Counted from the stretch's first letter, positions 12,001 to 26,200 are shown. The stretch: 64,000 nucleotides of DNA from Thysanoteuthis rhombus (GCA_963457665.1 OY735231.1:41725524-41789523), one strand, 5' to 3'. Notes: a model not told the origin generated them from the sequence alone. Numbers and translations are program-made.

Positions 12001-12889
12001 ACCTCTTATAAGAATCATGAGTGATTGACAAAACTTATTTGATTTAAGAAGAACTTCAAATCCTCTTACCAAAAGTTGATATTTCAAATAAAACGTTCTT
12101 GCAATGATGGAAGTAGGTTTGGGGAACCAAGTATACGATAAGGCCGTACATAGGATTAATGCATGAGAGTCCATCAGGGGCAGACAAAGTGAACCCGTGG
12201 GTAATCTTTTTAATTTAGCCAATTTCGGGGCCATTTTTGAGACCAACAAAAAAATAGGATGTTTGTAAGCAGATATAAGCAGTGTCTTCCGCCATCCTGT
12301 CGCAGCCATTTTCACTATTGCTCTCTAGCATTCGAAATAGCTCATCATCGTTCTAGGCCACAATTTTGCCTTTGATTGCTTTAGTTTTGTTTGGTGTGGC
12401 AATGATTTTGCTCAAAAGATGATTGAACCCTCGTATGATAGCAAATCGAACTATCCCTATTGGCCTAATGACGCTGGTCTGTCAATCAAACAATTGCAGA
12501 ATGAATCATGATCATCCCCATTTTGTGCATAGTCCTGGCGCTGTAATAGAGCCCATTAGGAATTTTTTGAGATGACTGATGAAACCAATTGGACGTACTA
12601 GGGGGACCTCCACGGAGTAAGAATCTCTTGGGTGAACATTGCTGATTAGTGGAAACATTTTTAACGCCATTTCTAATGGTGCCCTAGTCAGAAGAAGTAT
12701 ATTTTCATCAATTGTATATCCTTGGAAACGAAATTTCATGCAGAGTAAAGTTAACTAGAGAACTATATGCTTCAGAGCAAGTCATTTCGAGCTATTTACA
12801 ATCGAATCTTATTGACCCTTGTTTGAAAATGAAATGATATTATTGTAGCAGTTTGAACGGTTTACTGTGATAATCATAATAAACTTTCG
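12001..12889. other. No gene recognised
   Basis: A 115-codon minus ORF at 11968-12315 starts near a GGCCATTTT-type segment and partly overlaps repeat family C. It shows no domain and no splice support and is not called. Confidence 0.45.
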
Positions 12890-13230
12890 ATCAGTAATAG
12901 ACAAGTGGTAGCATGCATGGTTGAATATCGTGGGAGCCAGCCGTGGCCAGAACAGAGAAAATTGTGCTATCGAGTTGAACGTGGGTTCTGGTTCGCTGAA
13001 TACGAATAGATGCCATTAGAAGTGGGGGAAAGCCAAACATGAAACATGAAACCTGAGGCGTAGATGACGAGGATAGCAGGCTATTTGAAAACATCCCCAA
13101 TCGATGGTCCCCCAAAAGCTTTATAAATCGCAGTCCACCAACTGAATTTCTACTGACAAATCTCACTCAATGTTGGATGGGTCCCTTCAAGAAGCTGAAT
13201 GCAGCCCGGGCCCCTAAATCTCTAACCACG
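12890..13230. repeat. Dispersed repeat family F, copy 1
   Basis: GTGGTAGC...TATTTGAAAACATCCCCAAT...AAGCTTTATAAATCGCAGTCCACCAACTG..TTTCTACTGACAAATCTCACTCAATG and the C-rich tail ending GCCTCTGCCTGAACCCC are matched at 17940-18150 and more weakly at 25440-25635. Because of this, the minus ORFs at 12891-13166 and 17890-18102 begin with similar peptides (MRFVxRNxxGGLxFI). This is repeat sequence, not evidence of a gene pair. Confidence 0.65.
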
Positions 13231-15460
13231 CCTCTGCCTGAACCCCTATAGAATAGAAGTCACACCCTGTATTGTTTTTGGCGATAGCGAATGAGGAAGT
13301 TAAAAAGCACGTGGAACAGGGAGAGAATAGATTATAAGAACATGACCAAGAACTGCGTGTCCAATAGCCTTTGCAGCTACGTCATAGAATATGAATTTGG
13401 AGAATAGTGAAAAAAGTCATAGTTTGGAGGGAGAAGATGAAATCAAGACTGCGTATGGAAAGGCGAATATACGAAGCCTCTATGAAACAGAATTGTAAAA
13501 TTAAACGATTGAAATAATGAACGCATATCATATACTCGAGATATTTGATTAATGAGCAAAGCATAGGAATGAACGTATGAGAACCTTTTATTAAAACAAA
13601 ACCATAAGCCCAACGATGTATCCACTATATGTGGTAGTCGTAGCAAGAGGAGTAGAAGGAGGAAGAGGAGTGAGAAGATGGTTCACCCGAAGGTCCGGGC
13701 CAAGTTTCAGATCAATCGAACATTATACAACCAAAATATTTGTATAGTAGTAGTAATAGTAGAAGAGGAGAATGGTCCACCAAAAAGTCTCATATCAATC
13801 CAACATGATACTACTACTGAGAAAATTGATATCTAACGTATAAAGGACCAACCGAACGAAGGAAAAGTCTTCTAGAGATGTGCGGGTACATCTAAAACTG
13901 AGGCATGAGGTTTATGACTCTGAAATTCCCCCAAGACGAAGCCTTGTGAGTAAAAACGCAAATAAATTTGTGTTTTTCCTTTTAAGAAGTAATTTTTATC
14001 CGTTCGCTTTACCATACGCTGATTGATGGAGAAAATTGAGTGGTAGCCCAAATGGAAATTGCTATACAAATTTAGAAATTTTTAGGAAGGATACCAGAAG
14101 TGACAGAAAGTAAGTGATGAGAGCAATGCACCCTAAGGACAAATTAAAGTTCGTTTTCTTTTTTGTTTTTTTTGTCTTTTTTTTTTTTTTCGTTTACACT
14201 ACCGAATACGGCATGCGCCTCAAGGAGGCCAGAGAGAAATGTAGCTGAAATGTTGTTATAAGAATAACAAAAGTAACAATTCTAATTTGAAAATCATTGG
14301 ATGACTGATGACTGATCACTATCATAGTTGAAAATGAGTGGAACAGCTTTTAACCGCCCCTGCCTTGGTAAGCAGAGGAAAGTGGGAGTAATACACACAA
14401 GTATTCGCTCACCCTTTTCTCTGAGAACCATTACGGTATGTCAATTACAAACGTTTTGCTATGATGGTGTAAACTGCAGAAGTTAGTTGATCCATGTTTT
14501 TCTCAATAACATTAGTACAAAGTGAGCTCAAGTAATAGTTGAGCCACCATACCTTCAAATCATTGAACTGCATGTACAAACATATGCGCGTGCGCATAAG
14601 CATACTCAGAACTGTTTTACGTCTGTCTGCCTGCGACTCAATTTCTCCCAAAGTTATCAATGAAATTCTATGGAATTTTTTGGAAGAATGGAACATGGGC
14701 TATGATAGAGGTGATTGAATTTTGGGATGGATTCAGCCATTAGTTTTGGATTGGGATATATTTCTTGTTATTGTGTATGAGTAGAGGTTAAAAACGAACA
14801 ATAAATAAAGAAAATGCTGAATTTAAACTTCATGTGGAGTAATTCAATGATTGTAGATATTGTGAGGATTAATTTCTCTATTTTTTAATGGTTCCTTTTC
14901 ATGCAGTTTTTCAGTTAGTGTACTGTATTAGTAGAGGTTTGTTCTCTCTGAGTGTTTTTTTTTTAGTTTTTCAATTGAGTCCATTTTTCTCAGGGTGTTC
15001 CTTGAATATGGCTTTCGATCAAAGCCAAACAAATATTTACATAGTTCTATTTTTATCTACCAATCTATTTGGACCTATATCTGTATGATTTGCTCTTTCT
15101 TGCAGAGAATTATCTGCTGACTCTTTCCTCCGCCCACGTCAAAAGAAATAACTTCAGTTTTTTTCCCTCTTCTTTTCTTCTATTCAGAGATATTTTTAGT
15201 CTTCGCGTCGAGCAACTGTATCTGTAAAGGAAGTGGGTCTCTAAGATTAGTTTAAAAAATAAAAGCACTATGAAACATCGGGCATTATGGTGAGCTAAAC
15301 TGCTCAATTCCTTCTACTTGAAGTCCCCACTCACTACATATAGCCTGACATCTTAATTAAGCAGGGACGGATCCATCATTCTAAGTAAATGGGTACAAAT
15401 AGAAAACTTTCTGGGGGCGAGGACAATTTCTTATATCAATGTTTTCAAGTTTAATTTATC
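13231..15460. other. Intergenic; one reverse family-B fragment, GAAGAGGA-rich stretch
   Basis: Holds purine-rich runs (GTAGTAGTAATAGTAGAAGAGG and similar, 13640-13770) and a family-B fragment at 14600-14710 (CAATTTCTCCCAAAGTTATCAATGAAATTCTATGGAA). Short ORFs here have no supporting features. Confidence 0.45.
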
Positions 15461-15464
15461 ATTA

Positions 15465-15465
<1 letters not shown>

Positions 15466-15515
<50 letters not shown>
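15466..15515. repeat. (TA)n microsatellite
   Basis: About 24 uninterrupted TA units. Confidence 0.95.
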
Positions 15516-15517
<2 letters not shown>

Positions 15518-16164
15518 TGCTTTGCCTGAGCAAAGGAGTGGGTCCAGCCCCTCCCTTGATCTGCGCCTGTTATGAATAAACAAATGCAAAACAGATATCT
15601 CAAAAGCGATTATCATCCAATGTCGCCCCCGCTAATTCCTTTACTGAAATGTTTGTCTACTGAATGCAGAGGGGCAGAATAACAATCAAATGTCAGATGA
15701 TATTGGCAAGAAGTGGCGATACACAGCGTTGCCCTAGAAGAAAACATTAAATATAACGACACAAGGAAGCAAATGACATTTTATACAGAATTCATGAGAG
15801 TCCAGGCCTACACACACTCCCGGGTAGTTCTGAGTTTTTGGCGTTGGTAGTTCGCACGCCATATTTGATTATTGGATTTAAATAATGCCCGTGTTTTCTT
15901 TTCCATGTTCGGGCTTGGGTGAGGATATGGGAAAATGTTCGGGATTTTCTCACAAGGAATTGTCGAATCAGGGTCAGATTCCCTCTTTTATAAATACTGC
16001 CAAACTGGTACAAGACGTGAGAGAAAGAGGAATTCACATTCGCAGTTTCCTCTGGTGAACGGAAAGTGAGGTCCTGTTTATAAATATCCCAAAACTACCA
16101 AATTCCCGAAAATTTGAAAGTCTATTAGATTGAAAGCGCATGAAATAAAGAGAAAAATAAATTT

Positions 16165-16250
16165 TGACTTCCCCCATCGGTGTTTGAACTCGTCCCGCTG
16201 ATTCCGCTTTTCATCTTTTTGGCTTTGGTATTTTCACTGATTTTACATAA
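16165..16250 (-). mobile_element. Possible tRNA-like SINE fragment
   Basis: On the minus strand GGACGAGTTCAAACACCGATGG resembles a tRNA B box/T arm, with CCAAAAAGATGAAAAGCGG upstream. The A box is poorly preserved. Confidence 0.3.
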
Positions 16251-17939
16251 ATGAATAAATCCTTAAACAGAAACTTACAAATTGAGGCAGAAAAAGTTTT
16301 GATCATAAAATGATCTGAAGGGACTTCCAGGGTCAGCGCCATACTCTATGTGCATCTTTGTGTCAAATTACCCTTATAGACAAAAATATTAGCCCCCAGG
16401 TTACAGTCGTTTGGGCAGCTTTAAGACACATCACGATCACAAACAAACAAACAAACAAACAATCGAACGAATTAACATTCACCGTCTTTACAGTAATTGA
16501 CTAATTTGCCTGTGTCGTACAAAATGACGCTTGTATGAAATATATGGATACATATGTCATTTCATGTAAGGATACATACGTCATTTTATACAGATAATAC
16601 AAATTTGAATTGCAGCAAGCTTGGGGTATAGTGTTCTGTTGAATACAAACTAATTTTTATTGTCAAACTCCGATTATTTAATTTTGACTTTATTTTAGCA
16701 TATAACATTGATGATAATGACCAGACCAAAAACCAGTGACGTTATGCACGAATAACAGGGCCGTACGCAATAACCGATGGTGATTTAATTCCCACTTATG
16801 TTGGAGCTCAAATGGGAAACGTACTTTTGGAATAATATTGTACGGAGAAATTAATTTTTTTTATTCACCCTTTAGATTTTAATGAATAGAGTTTCAATAA
16901 TGAATTACGCAGCCAAGCTTGTAATTTTTCGATTTTGTTTTTGAATTTATTATATTTATGATCTATTATTCTTTAAATTCAGCATTTTATTACATCATCA
17001 GAGCATAAAATTCTATTTTACTACGTCAGTTGCGCCCCTGATTGTGACAGATATAATCATACATTACTAAATATTATACGATTGGATTATTGTTGAGGAT
17101 CACCTCAGAAAAAAAACGAAGTGGTTCTATTACTTACGTCACAGCTGACCTTTGAATAATTGATTGTTTATACATGACCGTCAATTTCTTAATCGTGTGA
17201 AGGTCACGTTGATAGGTTCATTATAAATAAATTAATTTATGCAGTACCGGTCAGTCACTTAATAGAAACCGTCTCGTCACGTGGATAATGGCTTTGGCCG
17301 CATGCCTTGTTGGGAGCGATCAATTCAAAAATTGAAAAGAAAACGATCAATGAATAAGTTATTTCTTTCGCATTTTATTGGGCAGTGATGACTAAAAATG
17401 GTTGAATTTCTTTTTAAAAAAAGTGACACGAACTAATGATCAATTTAGCATAAACTTGGATTGCAAATTAAAATCTTTCACTAAAAGTATATTGGAGTGG
17501 GTGATTTTTTTAAAAAAACTTTTTTTTCAAGACATAACAATGAGTAGATGTTCAGCCCTGTAGCTCCAGCCTAGTGCAGCATGTACGCGTGCTAAATACA
17601 TACATAGCCATTCAGCCGCACCAACTTAGACCTATGTTGACAGTTTTTGTTGACAGTATCTAAAGTAACCATAGAACTAGTGTTGCGAAAACAGCTACGG
17701 TACCCCCAACGGAGTCTTCTTCAGTTGATGACCCTGGGGCCAAGACTGATTTATTCCTCTTTTCTCATTTCATTTGACTTGTATTTCTCCATTAGTTCTT
17801 TTGTGAGTTTTCTTGTTTTTTCATTGTATAATGGTAATCTAAATTTTGGCTTCTGGGTTATTTGATTTGTTGGATCAAAACGGAAATTTCTATCCCTCTC
17901 TCTCCATTTCTATTTTCAAGTTGTTTTGGAGAATCATGT
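16251..17939. other. No gene recognised
   Basis: AT-rich, with an (ACAA)n run near 16440. Nothing supported. Confidence 0.45.
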
Positions 17940-18150
17940 GTATTATTGACAAATTAGAAGAACTCTTGCAGTAAAATGCGGTTGCAGGAAAAAAGGGACA
18001 TAACTGAGGTGGTAGCCGAGGGGCTATTTGAACAACCCTGGTACTCAGTGGAAGATTTATAAATAGAAGTCCACCTTCTGTATTTCTTCTGACAAATCTC
18101 ATTAAATGCTGGAGCCCAACTCATCTCTTAAGAGCCACCCAACAAAGACA
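17940..18150. repeat. Dispersed repeat family F, copy 2
   Basis: GGTGGTAGCCGAGGGGCTATTTGAACAACCC...GATTTATAAATAGAAGTCCACCTTCTGTATTTCTTCTGACAAATCTCATTAAATGCTGG parallels 12890-13230. Confidence 0.6.
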
Positions 18151-18204
18151 AAGGTTCAATACCAGCCACTTGAGCTTCAGGAGCCTATTATTGAGCCTCT
18201 GCTT

Positions 18205-18311
18205 CCAGACTTACTCGAATCCTAAATTCAATGCTATCCCAATGCTTGTGTTGGACAAGTTTCGGAGATAGAGCTCGGATTTTATCCCCTTGTAACCATA
18301 TAGCAACCCTG
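18205..18311. mobile_element. Foldback MITE family 1, copy 2 (right half)
   Basis: Keeps the right arm, ATTCAATGCTATCCCAATGCTTGTGTTGG...TTTCGGAGATAGAGCTCGGATTTTATCCCC...TAGCAACCCTG. The left arm is reduced. Confidence 0.65.
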
Positions 18312-18479
18312 TTACTGACTAAGGAAGAAACAGATTTCACTGATGGCTTGGCTATATTTGGGACGAGGTTTGATGAAGAAAATGAGGCGGAAAGATATTT
18401 TCGTACAAAGGAGTCAAGTTATAGGTCTCCAGATTGCAAGTTTATTTACTAGTTGGTAAACTAAAAACTGTACGACGTA

Positions 18480-19639
18480 CACAAAAAGGAATCATGCTCA
18501 ACATCACACGGAGAATCAATAAAACAGAACAATATTTAAGGGGAAAAAACAGGAATCAGAGATATCATAAGATCCATTAGAAAATTCTAATGGCAATAGA
18601 CAAGCCATGTTGCAGGAATATCAGATAACTGCTAGACATCACGACTCACAAGATAGATCCCCAGGGGTCATATGCACAATTGGTTTGACGATCTAGACAA
18701 GTTCCGGGGATATTGGTGCCACAACACCCACGGTCGAGTGCTCTGGCTGATCTTGGGGGAGGTCTATGTCCAACAACCGATGTTAAAAGGATGAGGAAGA
18801 GGGAGAGGGTGGTCTGCCTCACAAACTTGTTAACCATTACTACACTGATGATTAAACTAAGGATTTTTCCTTACTGTAACATAAACACGAGCGACGCTTC
18901 TTGGTTTGTTTCACCCTGGAGGTTTCGCAAGTTCAGAACAGTGGCAGATTATCAATTAGGCTGAGTAGGTTTAAGACTACCAAGGGTAATATCGGAATAT
19001 ATTACACAATAGGCACTGCACTCGCCATTTGTAGTGCAAGCAAGTACGACCTACTGTATGGTCTAGATGCCAGATGGTGCCGGTAACGGAAACGCATGGC
19101 CTGACACTAGGGTGACACGATTGAGGACTATCGAATAATGATACTGTCTTTTTATGCGGAGACGTTAAGTTAGTGTTACATAAGACAATCAAACTGCACC
19201 ATTACCGTTTATTGACCATGAGGTTTCAACTTGCAAACCCCTCGACCTCGGCAAAAATCTGGAACCGCTCTATATCAAAAGAGGGCAAAAGAAATGGTTT
19301 GAGTGTATACGAAAATATTTTGGATGTTCAGTACTTTGTACATATATATATGGAATACATTATACATAGTACTATGATATAAGTTATCTGATAGTATTAT
19401 GATAGAAGTTATTTAATTCTATTCAATTCACCAACGGAGGCCGGTGCAAATTCAGGGTGGAAGCATGCTAAAGCTCGGCCTGGGGCCCCGGGAGTAGATA
19501 ATCTGTCACGAGTTCTGAGACTGAACTGTACTGGAAGAAAAGCTAGATGACAATTCCATTGTTCGGGGCCAAGCCAACTGGCACAAAAATTCATTTACCA
19601 AAGTAGAGAGCACTCAGAGAGAGCATACTTCTCACAGAG
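18480..19639. other. No gene recognised
   Basis: Contains a moderately GC-rich patch at 18660-18800 and another at 19430-19580. Neither shows a domain or splice pattern that I can support. Confidence 0.45.
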
Positions 19640-20120
19640 CCATTTTCAAGGGAAGGTAACTGTGAATAGATCTTTCATAAAATTTAATCAGTTCTTCCTT
19701 AGCTTAGTTTCTTCCATTGTCCACCCTTCCACCAAATATTCTTGGAATTCATTGAGATCTCAGGACATAGCGTGTGGACACACAATAAATTATTACTGTT
19801 TCATGTGATTTGGACATGTTACTACGACGTAGGAGAGATAATTGTGCATGAATCTGAACTTCAGTCAGTTCTCACGTAGCCTATTGTCCACAACCCCACG
19901 GAATTTCATAGAAAATGATTGAGAACTTTTTGAGATATCGTGTGGACAGTCATGAGTATATACATAAATGTGTTAAGAAAAAAACGTGAAAATATCTTTC
20001 AATCAGGAAAATATTACTGGATCCGCTCCTAATTCTTACTCCATTACCCATTCTTTCTCGAACTTTCATTGAAAGTCATACAGTACTTTCGGGGACGAAT
20101 GGATACCTTTTTTCAACTTT
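19640..20120. repeat. Dispersed repeat family B, two joined copies
   Basis: The words AATTTAATCAGTTCTTCCTTAGC, CCATTGTCCACCCTTCCACC, ATTCATTGAGATCTCAGG and GATATCGTGTGGACAGTCATG occur in succession. The unit is partly repeated, indicating two adjacent or tandem copies. Confidence 0.65.
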
Positions 20121-20330
20121 GTTGACTGAGGTAAATGATTCATTTTGATTGATTCAACGCAAATGTGAATTTGTAATCCTTGTAGAGGAATATATAAATT
20201 ATATTTTTTATGTACTGCATGATTTGGTCAAACTTCAGAGCAAAGTCTGGGGTTGACTGGTGTTGACCGTAACAATAGAAACAATCCTCACCAAAATGAA
20301 GGATGTAAACTGATATGTAAAATCCACATC

Positions 20331-20398
20331 CCCTTATCGTGATTTGAACCCACAACCAACTGATTGGCAGAAAGCAATTTCAGTGATAAAGCTAAATT
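20331..20398 (-). mobile_element. tRNA-like SINE head
   Basis: The minus strand reads TTAGCTTTATCACTGAAATTGC (A-box-like), then GTTGGTTGTGGGTTCAAATCACG, a clear T-arm/B box. The body probably continues to about 20140. It is not a canonical tRNA. Confidence 0.55.
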
Positions 20399-20399
20399 T

Positions 20400-21650
20400 A
20401 TAAACATCAGATAATAATGCAAATGTTCCATACAGATATGCACGAACTTATTTCATTCTGATGAATAAATACATCTATATAAATGTATAAATTTATATTT
20501 TTTGTTTGTTATACTATACGAAAGATGCAGTGATTATCTTCAGCCGGAATTGAATTAGGAATGGAGTTTGCCCCTGCTGCAGCCAATTTTTTTTTTTTTT
20601 TTTTTATCGAATCCTTTTCGAACACAATGTCACTTGTTACTGTTGTCAGAAGCTTACGCTGGGTATCGCTAGAAACAAGCCCCAATACATAAGGAGTAAA
20701 CAAAAATATATTTTATACGTTTTCGATCTTCAAACATCACCTGCAAGGGTGCCGTGTTGATTTTTTAAATGCCAGGACTGACAACTTTTCAGGTGCAGGA
20801 GGTTTTTGTCTTCTTCATTCATTTTGGCTTTTTCCTGACTTGACATAAGGCACAGAAGTTTCATTTCCTACCCTGGTATATGATACAAAAAATTCTGCAT
20901 ATCAACGAAAGCCTGCAGTTCTGTCAGCAAAAAAATTACATGCGACTGTCGTATGAAGGAATTTTATGTTTTATATTTTTATATCTAATAATATATTCTA
21001 TATTTCATACATAAAGTGGACACTGACTTTCATTGCTCAAAATGTCCTGATCTGAAAATACTGACTTCATCTATTTACAGTAAAATTACAGCCATGCATT
21101 TAACATTTTTAAAATCCTCTCGTCGAGAATAACAAACACATGAGACAACCTGAGTAAAAAGATGGTCACATCCAAGAATATCAATATCTTACAAAATCAC
21201 ACTTATTCTCATATCGGTCATACCGAATTTGTCTACAAATTTTCCCATTAGTTTAATTCGAATCCAACAAAACTTAAGCTGGTTTAATTATGCAATTTAC
21301 CGCAGTCAAAAATGCCTATTTCAAAAACATCCAAGTACACTCGATAATTTTAGATAAATCTTGAAATTAAAGGTAGACATTTCTCTGAGGTAGGTTGGAA
21401 TACATAGTATTGTTAGTCTTCTACTTGAATACATGATCCACCCAGGATATATTTAATTCGTGCAATGATAGAACCTAGATAGAAATAATGTGACTTGAGC
21501 AACAGTGACGGCCGAATTTGAGAATTGACCCCAAGAACAAAAACTATCTAACTATGATAATACACAATCGAGTTGGTTGATCTGTTTGTCACAAGGGAAA
21601 GGGAGGCATGACTTTTTAATTTAGAATTGCCCATATTCTATCTCACTGCA
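20400..21650. other. No gene recognised
   Basis: AT-rich with a T run at 20588-20606. No supported ORF. Confidence 0.5.
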
Positions 21651-21669
21651 CACCGCTTCCTTCTTTTTC

Positions 21670-21860
21670 AGATAATTTTTAGATGAAAGATCTTTTTTAG
21701 ATAATTTCAAGATAGAATATCTGTTTTTTTAGATAATTTTAGATATTTTTTTCTAGATAATCGTCTTAGTACACACGCAAGCTGTTATTTTAGTCATATT
21801 AGAAACCTTCAGCCAAAACTTCAGCATATTTTTTTGATAATTTTTTAGATGATTAGTTCT
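21670..21860. repeat. Degenerate AGATAATTTTTAGAT tandem repeat
   Basis: The word AGATAATTTTTAGAT and variants recur at least six times over about 190 bp. Confidence 0.6.
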
Positions 21861-22284
21861 GGCACATGCGTGGGCTAAGGTGATTCACTTATGCAAGGTG
21901 CTGATATTCTATTTCCAATAGCATGGCTCTTACATCAACTGCGTATCAACTTCGAGGTTGCTTTCTGTCAGAATTTCCATGATGAACAATTATCATATAT
22001 AAATGAAATTTATACAACTATAGATGCGAAAACAGCAGCAGCATCCCCATCAGAGCGTTCATCGGATGATGACCCTGGGATTGGCCATGTTTTCATCATC
22101 ATTACCACTAACCCAGGGCGCCTCAGCAGTAACTAAAGGGTTTTGTTGGTTCTCTGTCAGTCCGGATGTGCCAGATCCATTCAGATACTGCCTTGGCTCG
22201 ATCTTGGTGTTTCTTAATGTTTCCTTTTCTCTGCTAATTATACATTGATTTAGTCGAAATGATGTCCCTGTCTTGAGTTGTTAC

Positions 22285-22385
22285 AGTCACAACGTTTCGA
22301 TAATTGTACTCTTTGGCCTCCTTCAGGCGCCTACTGTACCGTAACGTTCTGGGAATTTAGAGCCAAACCCTTTATTCAACCCAAA
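22285..22385. mobile_element. Repeat family 2, copy 2 (partial)
   Basis: CACAACGTTTCGATAATTGTACTCTTTGGCCTCCTTCAGG and AAACCCTTTATTCAACCCAAAG match 7659-7752. Confidence 0.55.
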
Positions 22386-22860
22386 GTTGCAGATTCTTTT
22401 CGTTCCATTTTCCTTGCTATCTTATATCCTATTAATTCTTCATTTATATCGTCCTCGTGGTGCCGCTTCTACTTTTACATCTACCCGAGGACACCAGTTC
22501 GAAGAGATCAGTGTGTAATGAGCGGTTGCTTGCTTTTTTTTTTATAACTCTGACGTAAGTCGACAGTTCTAAGAACGGGAAAATTAGTGTTAATACCATT
22601 TTTGAATAGTTTAACGGCGTTTGTAAGGAATTAAGTGACTGGAAAAGAGATTGACTGCGTTCGTAACAAATGAAAAAAGCCGTTATCTTAATAAGTGTTA
22701 GTAGATAGAAAGATACAATATAGAGAGTGGGCAAAGAAGTAGGAATATTCTTTTCTGTTTACGTCATCATTTTTTTTTATCAACTCTCGGGATAAAGAAA
22801 TGGAGGGTACGATAAAGAAAGAAAGAAAGAAAGAAAGAAAGCAGACTATACAATGTTTAC

Positions 22861-23046
<186 letters not shown>

Positions 23047-23059
23047 CCATAGTGTTTTC

Positions 23060-24212
23060 ATTTTACTTTGAATTATGTTGTATTTCAGACATTTTTTTTT
23101 GTTTTATTTTTGATGCAATGATAATTTATTTTAACAGGGATAAACTTGAACATTCGATTGGAAAGTGATAGTTTTTATCACAGAAACAAATGCTGACAAA
23201 TATTGTCGTCACAATTTTGAGTTGGTTCCTCTGGTTATAGTCAAATCTGGTAACTGTTAGAAAATTTTCTGGTTGTTCTCTGTATCGGTTTGATAATAAG
23301 TAAAATCAGTCCCAGAATATATTATTTCTTGATTTTTTTGCTGTATACATGTATATTTGTTCGTATGTCTACTTGTCTACTTGTCTACCCAGTATCTCCA
23401 AAAGTTCTCAATTAATTTCAATTTCAAAAGGGTGGGTCTTGGGCTCAAGAAGAAGAGGTTAAATTTTGTGGTAGATCCAGGAATTTTTTTCCGATCGAGA
23501 GAAATTTTTCAAATATAAAAACAGTTGTCCTAACAATGGAAAATCGAAACACAGCCACCTCCCCTGCATCGTGGTGATATAAGAACTGATTTTCATTTGT
23601 TTTTCGGGTTTTTATTTTTTGTTAGCGAATGGCGTCGGCAAAGGTGTGTACTCTCTGAGTGCTTCCTTGTTTTATTTAAGGGTTTTGAAACTGTAAAAAC
23701 AAGAAACGGCTTTAATAATGTCAAGTTTTCATGCTTTACTTTGTGTGGCATTCGCGAGTGAGACCGAAAACAATGTGACAATGAACGTTAGTCAGGAGTT
23801 TTGATTCATTCACATATTGTGAAATAATCAAAACTCATGATAACGTTTTTATTGTCATTGTTCAGCAACGATTTTAGCACACTATATATCTGAGGATGGG
23901 AAGGTAAACGAACAAAACCTCTGATGACTACTATAAAACTTATCAAAATATGCTTAAATATGAGATCTTATCAGATAGTGCATTAGCATTTTTTTCTCGT
24001 GCATCACGTGTTTGTATTTCTCCAGACACGCGTTTTGTAATTAAGATGATTTGTTCAACAAGAAGCCAATATCTTTCTTTTACTCGTGGGAAGTTCAATC
24101 GAAAGAACGATGTAATCATCTGAGCAGAAGCATAACTGAGGAGGTATGGAACAATTCGGGTCCCCAATGGAGGGGTGACAAAAGTTTCAAGAACAATAGT
24201 CCTCCAACTGTA

Positions 24213-24215
<3 letters not shown>
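23060..24215. other. No gene recognised; one reverse family-B fragment
   Basis: The fragment at 23380-23500 (AGTATCTCCAAAAGTTCTCAATTAATTTCAATTTC...GTAGATCC) belongs to dispersed family B. The ORFs have no domain. Confidence 0.45.

Positions 24216-24219
<4 letters not shown>

Positions 24220-24262
<43 letters not shown>
24220..24262. repeat. (TA)n microsatellite
   Basis: About 20 TA units. Confidence 0.95.
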
Positions 24263-24265
<3 letters not shown>

Positions 24266-24385
24266 GTGTACTTTAGAGAGTGAGACAGACTCGGGAGTGA
24301 AGTGTTTGGTGGTAAGGTTTATTAATCCTTACATGTCAATAGTCTATACATGTTTCGGGGTTCTTCCCATCATCAGTGGTGTGTG

Positions 24386-24491
<106 letters not shown>

Positions 24492-24639
24492 TACAAATCA
24501 GGCTAGCAGTATAACATAATATAATGATATAAAGCCACTTCTGAAATGTAATAGATTTATTTCATAGAGTGCTCGATACATACAACATTTTACTCATGGA
24601 GTTGAGTTGTTTTAGAGCAGAGCTGGAAAAATTTTATAT

Positions 24640-26200
24640 ATATATATATATAGCTCTTAACGTTGAGTGGGTTGGGGGTTGCCGGGCTGGTGAAGGGGGA
24701 CACAGTACAGCGGTGACTGGCTGGAGAGGAGAAAGGAAATGGAAGTAAAACTTGAAAATGTCATATTTCCTTTCCCCTGTGACGGAGAGACCGACCAAGC
24801 AACCAAACGGCTAACACATACTGTTCATGTTTTTTGTAGTTTTGTTTTTGTTTTTGTTGTTTTTTTTTTTCTTTTTTTTTTTTCTCGATTGTATAATTAA
24901 AGAGTAAATAACTGCCGTTGTATGCCGGAAACGGGGTTACGAGCCTCGTGTGCAAAACGTGAGCGAGCAGAAGGAGCCCCGTTTTCGGTAGTTAGGGTCG
25001 ACCTCTTTAGCCAGAAACCGTCAGCCTAAGCATACGCGTCTTTTGTTGTCTCCCCTTAGCTATTAACACAGTCAGAAACCAAACGTGTTTCTAACCAGCA
25101 AAAACAAACTTATCCAGACATCGCAGCTGCTTATCTGCATAATTAGATTGTTGCATAATCTGATATCCCTATCACTATTAATGTCTTTTAGTGTATTGTA
25201 TTCAATCTGGAGACTTGTATCATTTCCACTTTTATCATTTTGCCTCCCTACGCAATGATGCAAATTTAGGTTACAAAAAAAAAACAAAAAAAAAACATAC
25301 GTCAAGTAATTAAGAAAGGAAGAAACTATAGGGTCATTTTTCATAACATCTCCCACGTAGACTTGCTGAATCATCAACAAATGCATTTTTCATACCTGGG
25401 CTATTTTTAACAGACAACACTCCCCAAAAGTATCCTGATTCAATAATTGTTCGGTTTCATGCATAGGCGTGGAGGATAGGTGCTATTTGAAAATGGTCCT
25501 TTCGTTATAACAATAAAGATAGCTTTGTAGTTGTGTACATACAATTTTCCTTTCTCATCAAATCTCACTAATATTTGAGGGGACCTCAAGGAGCCACCCT
25601 CCCCCTGGGCCTCAAAATCATTTCTACACCACTGGTTTCATGAAGATCCAGTAAGTTTGAGTCAATTGATGAGCCGGTTTTGAAAATGAAAAAAAATTCT
25701 TACATTGATGTAGAAAAGTGAGTAAATTTTAAAAACAATATCGTCATTGTTGTGAAATCTATCGGCAGTAGAATTATACGTACTTGATCGATTATTACAA
25801 GTAAAAAATGGAGCGTCTGACCCAGCCCATTGATTAGGTTGACTTGTGAGACTGGGAGTTCTCAATACAGTTTATATTATTCAAGAATTTGCTTTTTTAA
25901 CACCAATTAGAAAATATTGGTGTTTTTATTGTTTTCAAAGGACGTATTTCTGATTGAAAAGTGCTTTGTACCTCAAAAACAATCAAGTTGGCGAGTTATG
26001 ATAAATGATATTGAATTGAATACGAAGAACTATTCGTATGTACTGAAGTCAGCAGAGATTCATTTTTCATTTTGTATTATTTCTGTTGGAAAAATCATAC
26101 TGTAATATTTTGAATTTGACTTTTATTATGGTCTGTTTTTGCTTTGGAAATCATATTCCACATAATTATCATAATCATAGATTTGTAACAAAATGATCCA
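24640..26200. other. No gene recognised; weak family-F copy at 25440-25635
   Basis: The fragment at 25440-25635 shares TATTTGAAAATGGTCC...CTCATCAAATCTCACTAATATTTGAGGGGACC...GAGCCACCC with family F. Otherwise AT-rich with T and A runs. Confidence 0.4.

Noticed and set aside
11968..12315. 115-codon minus-strand ORF
   Set aside because: It overlaps the end of a dispersed repeat (family C) and shows no recognisable domain.
12891..18102. Minus ORFs at 12891-13166 and 17890-18102 with similar starts (MRFVxRN)
   Set aside because: The similarity comes from a shared dispersed repeat (family F). The frames diverge and end in repeat sequence.
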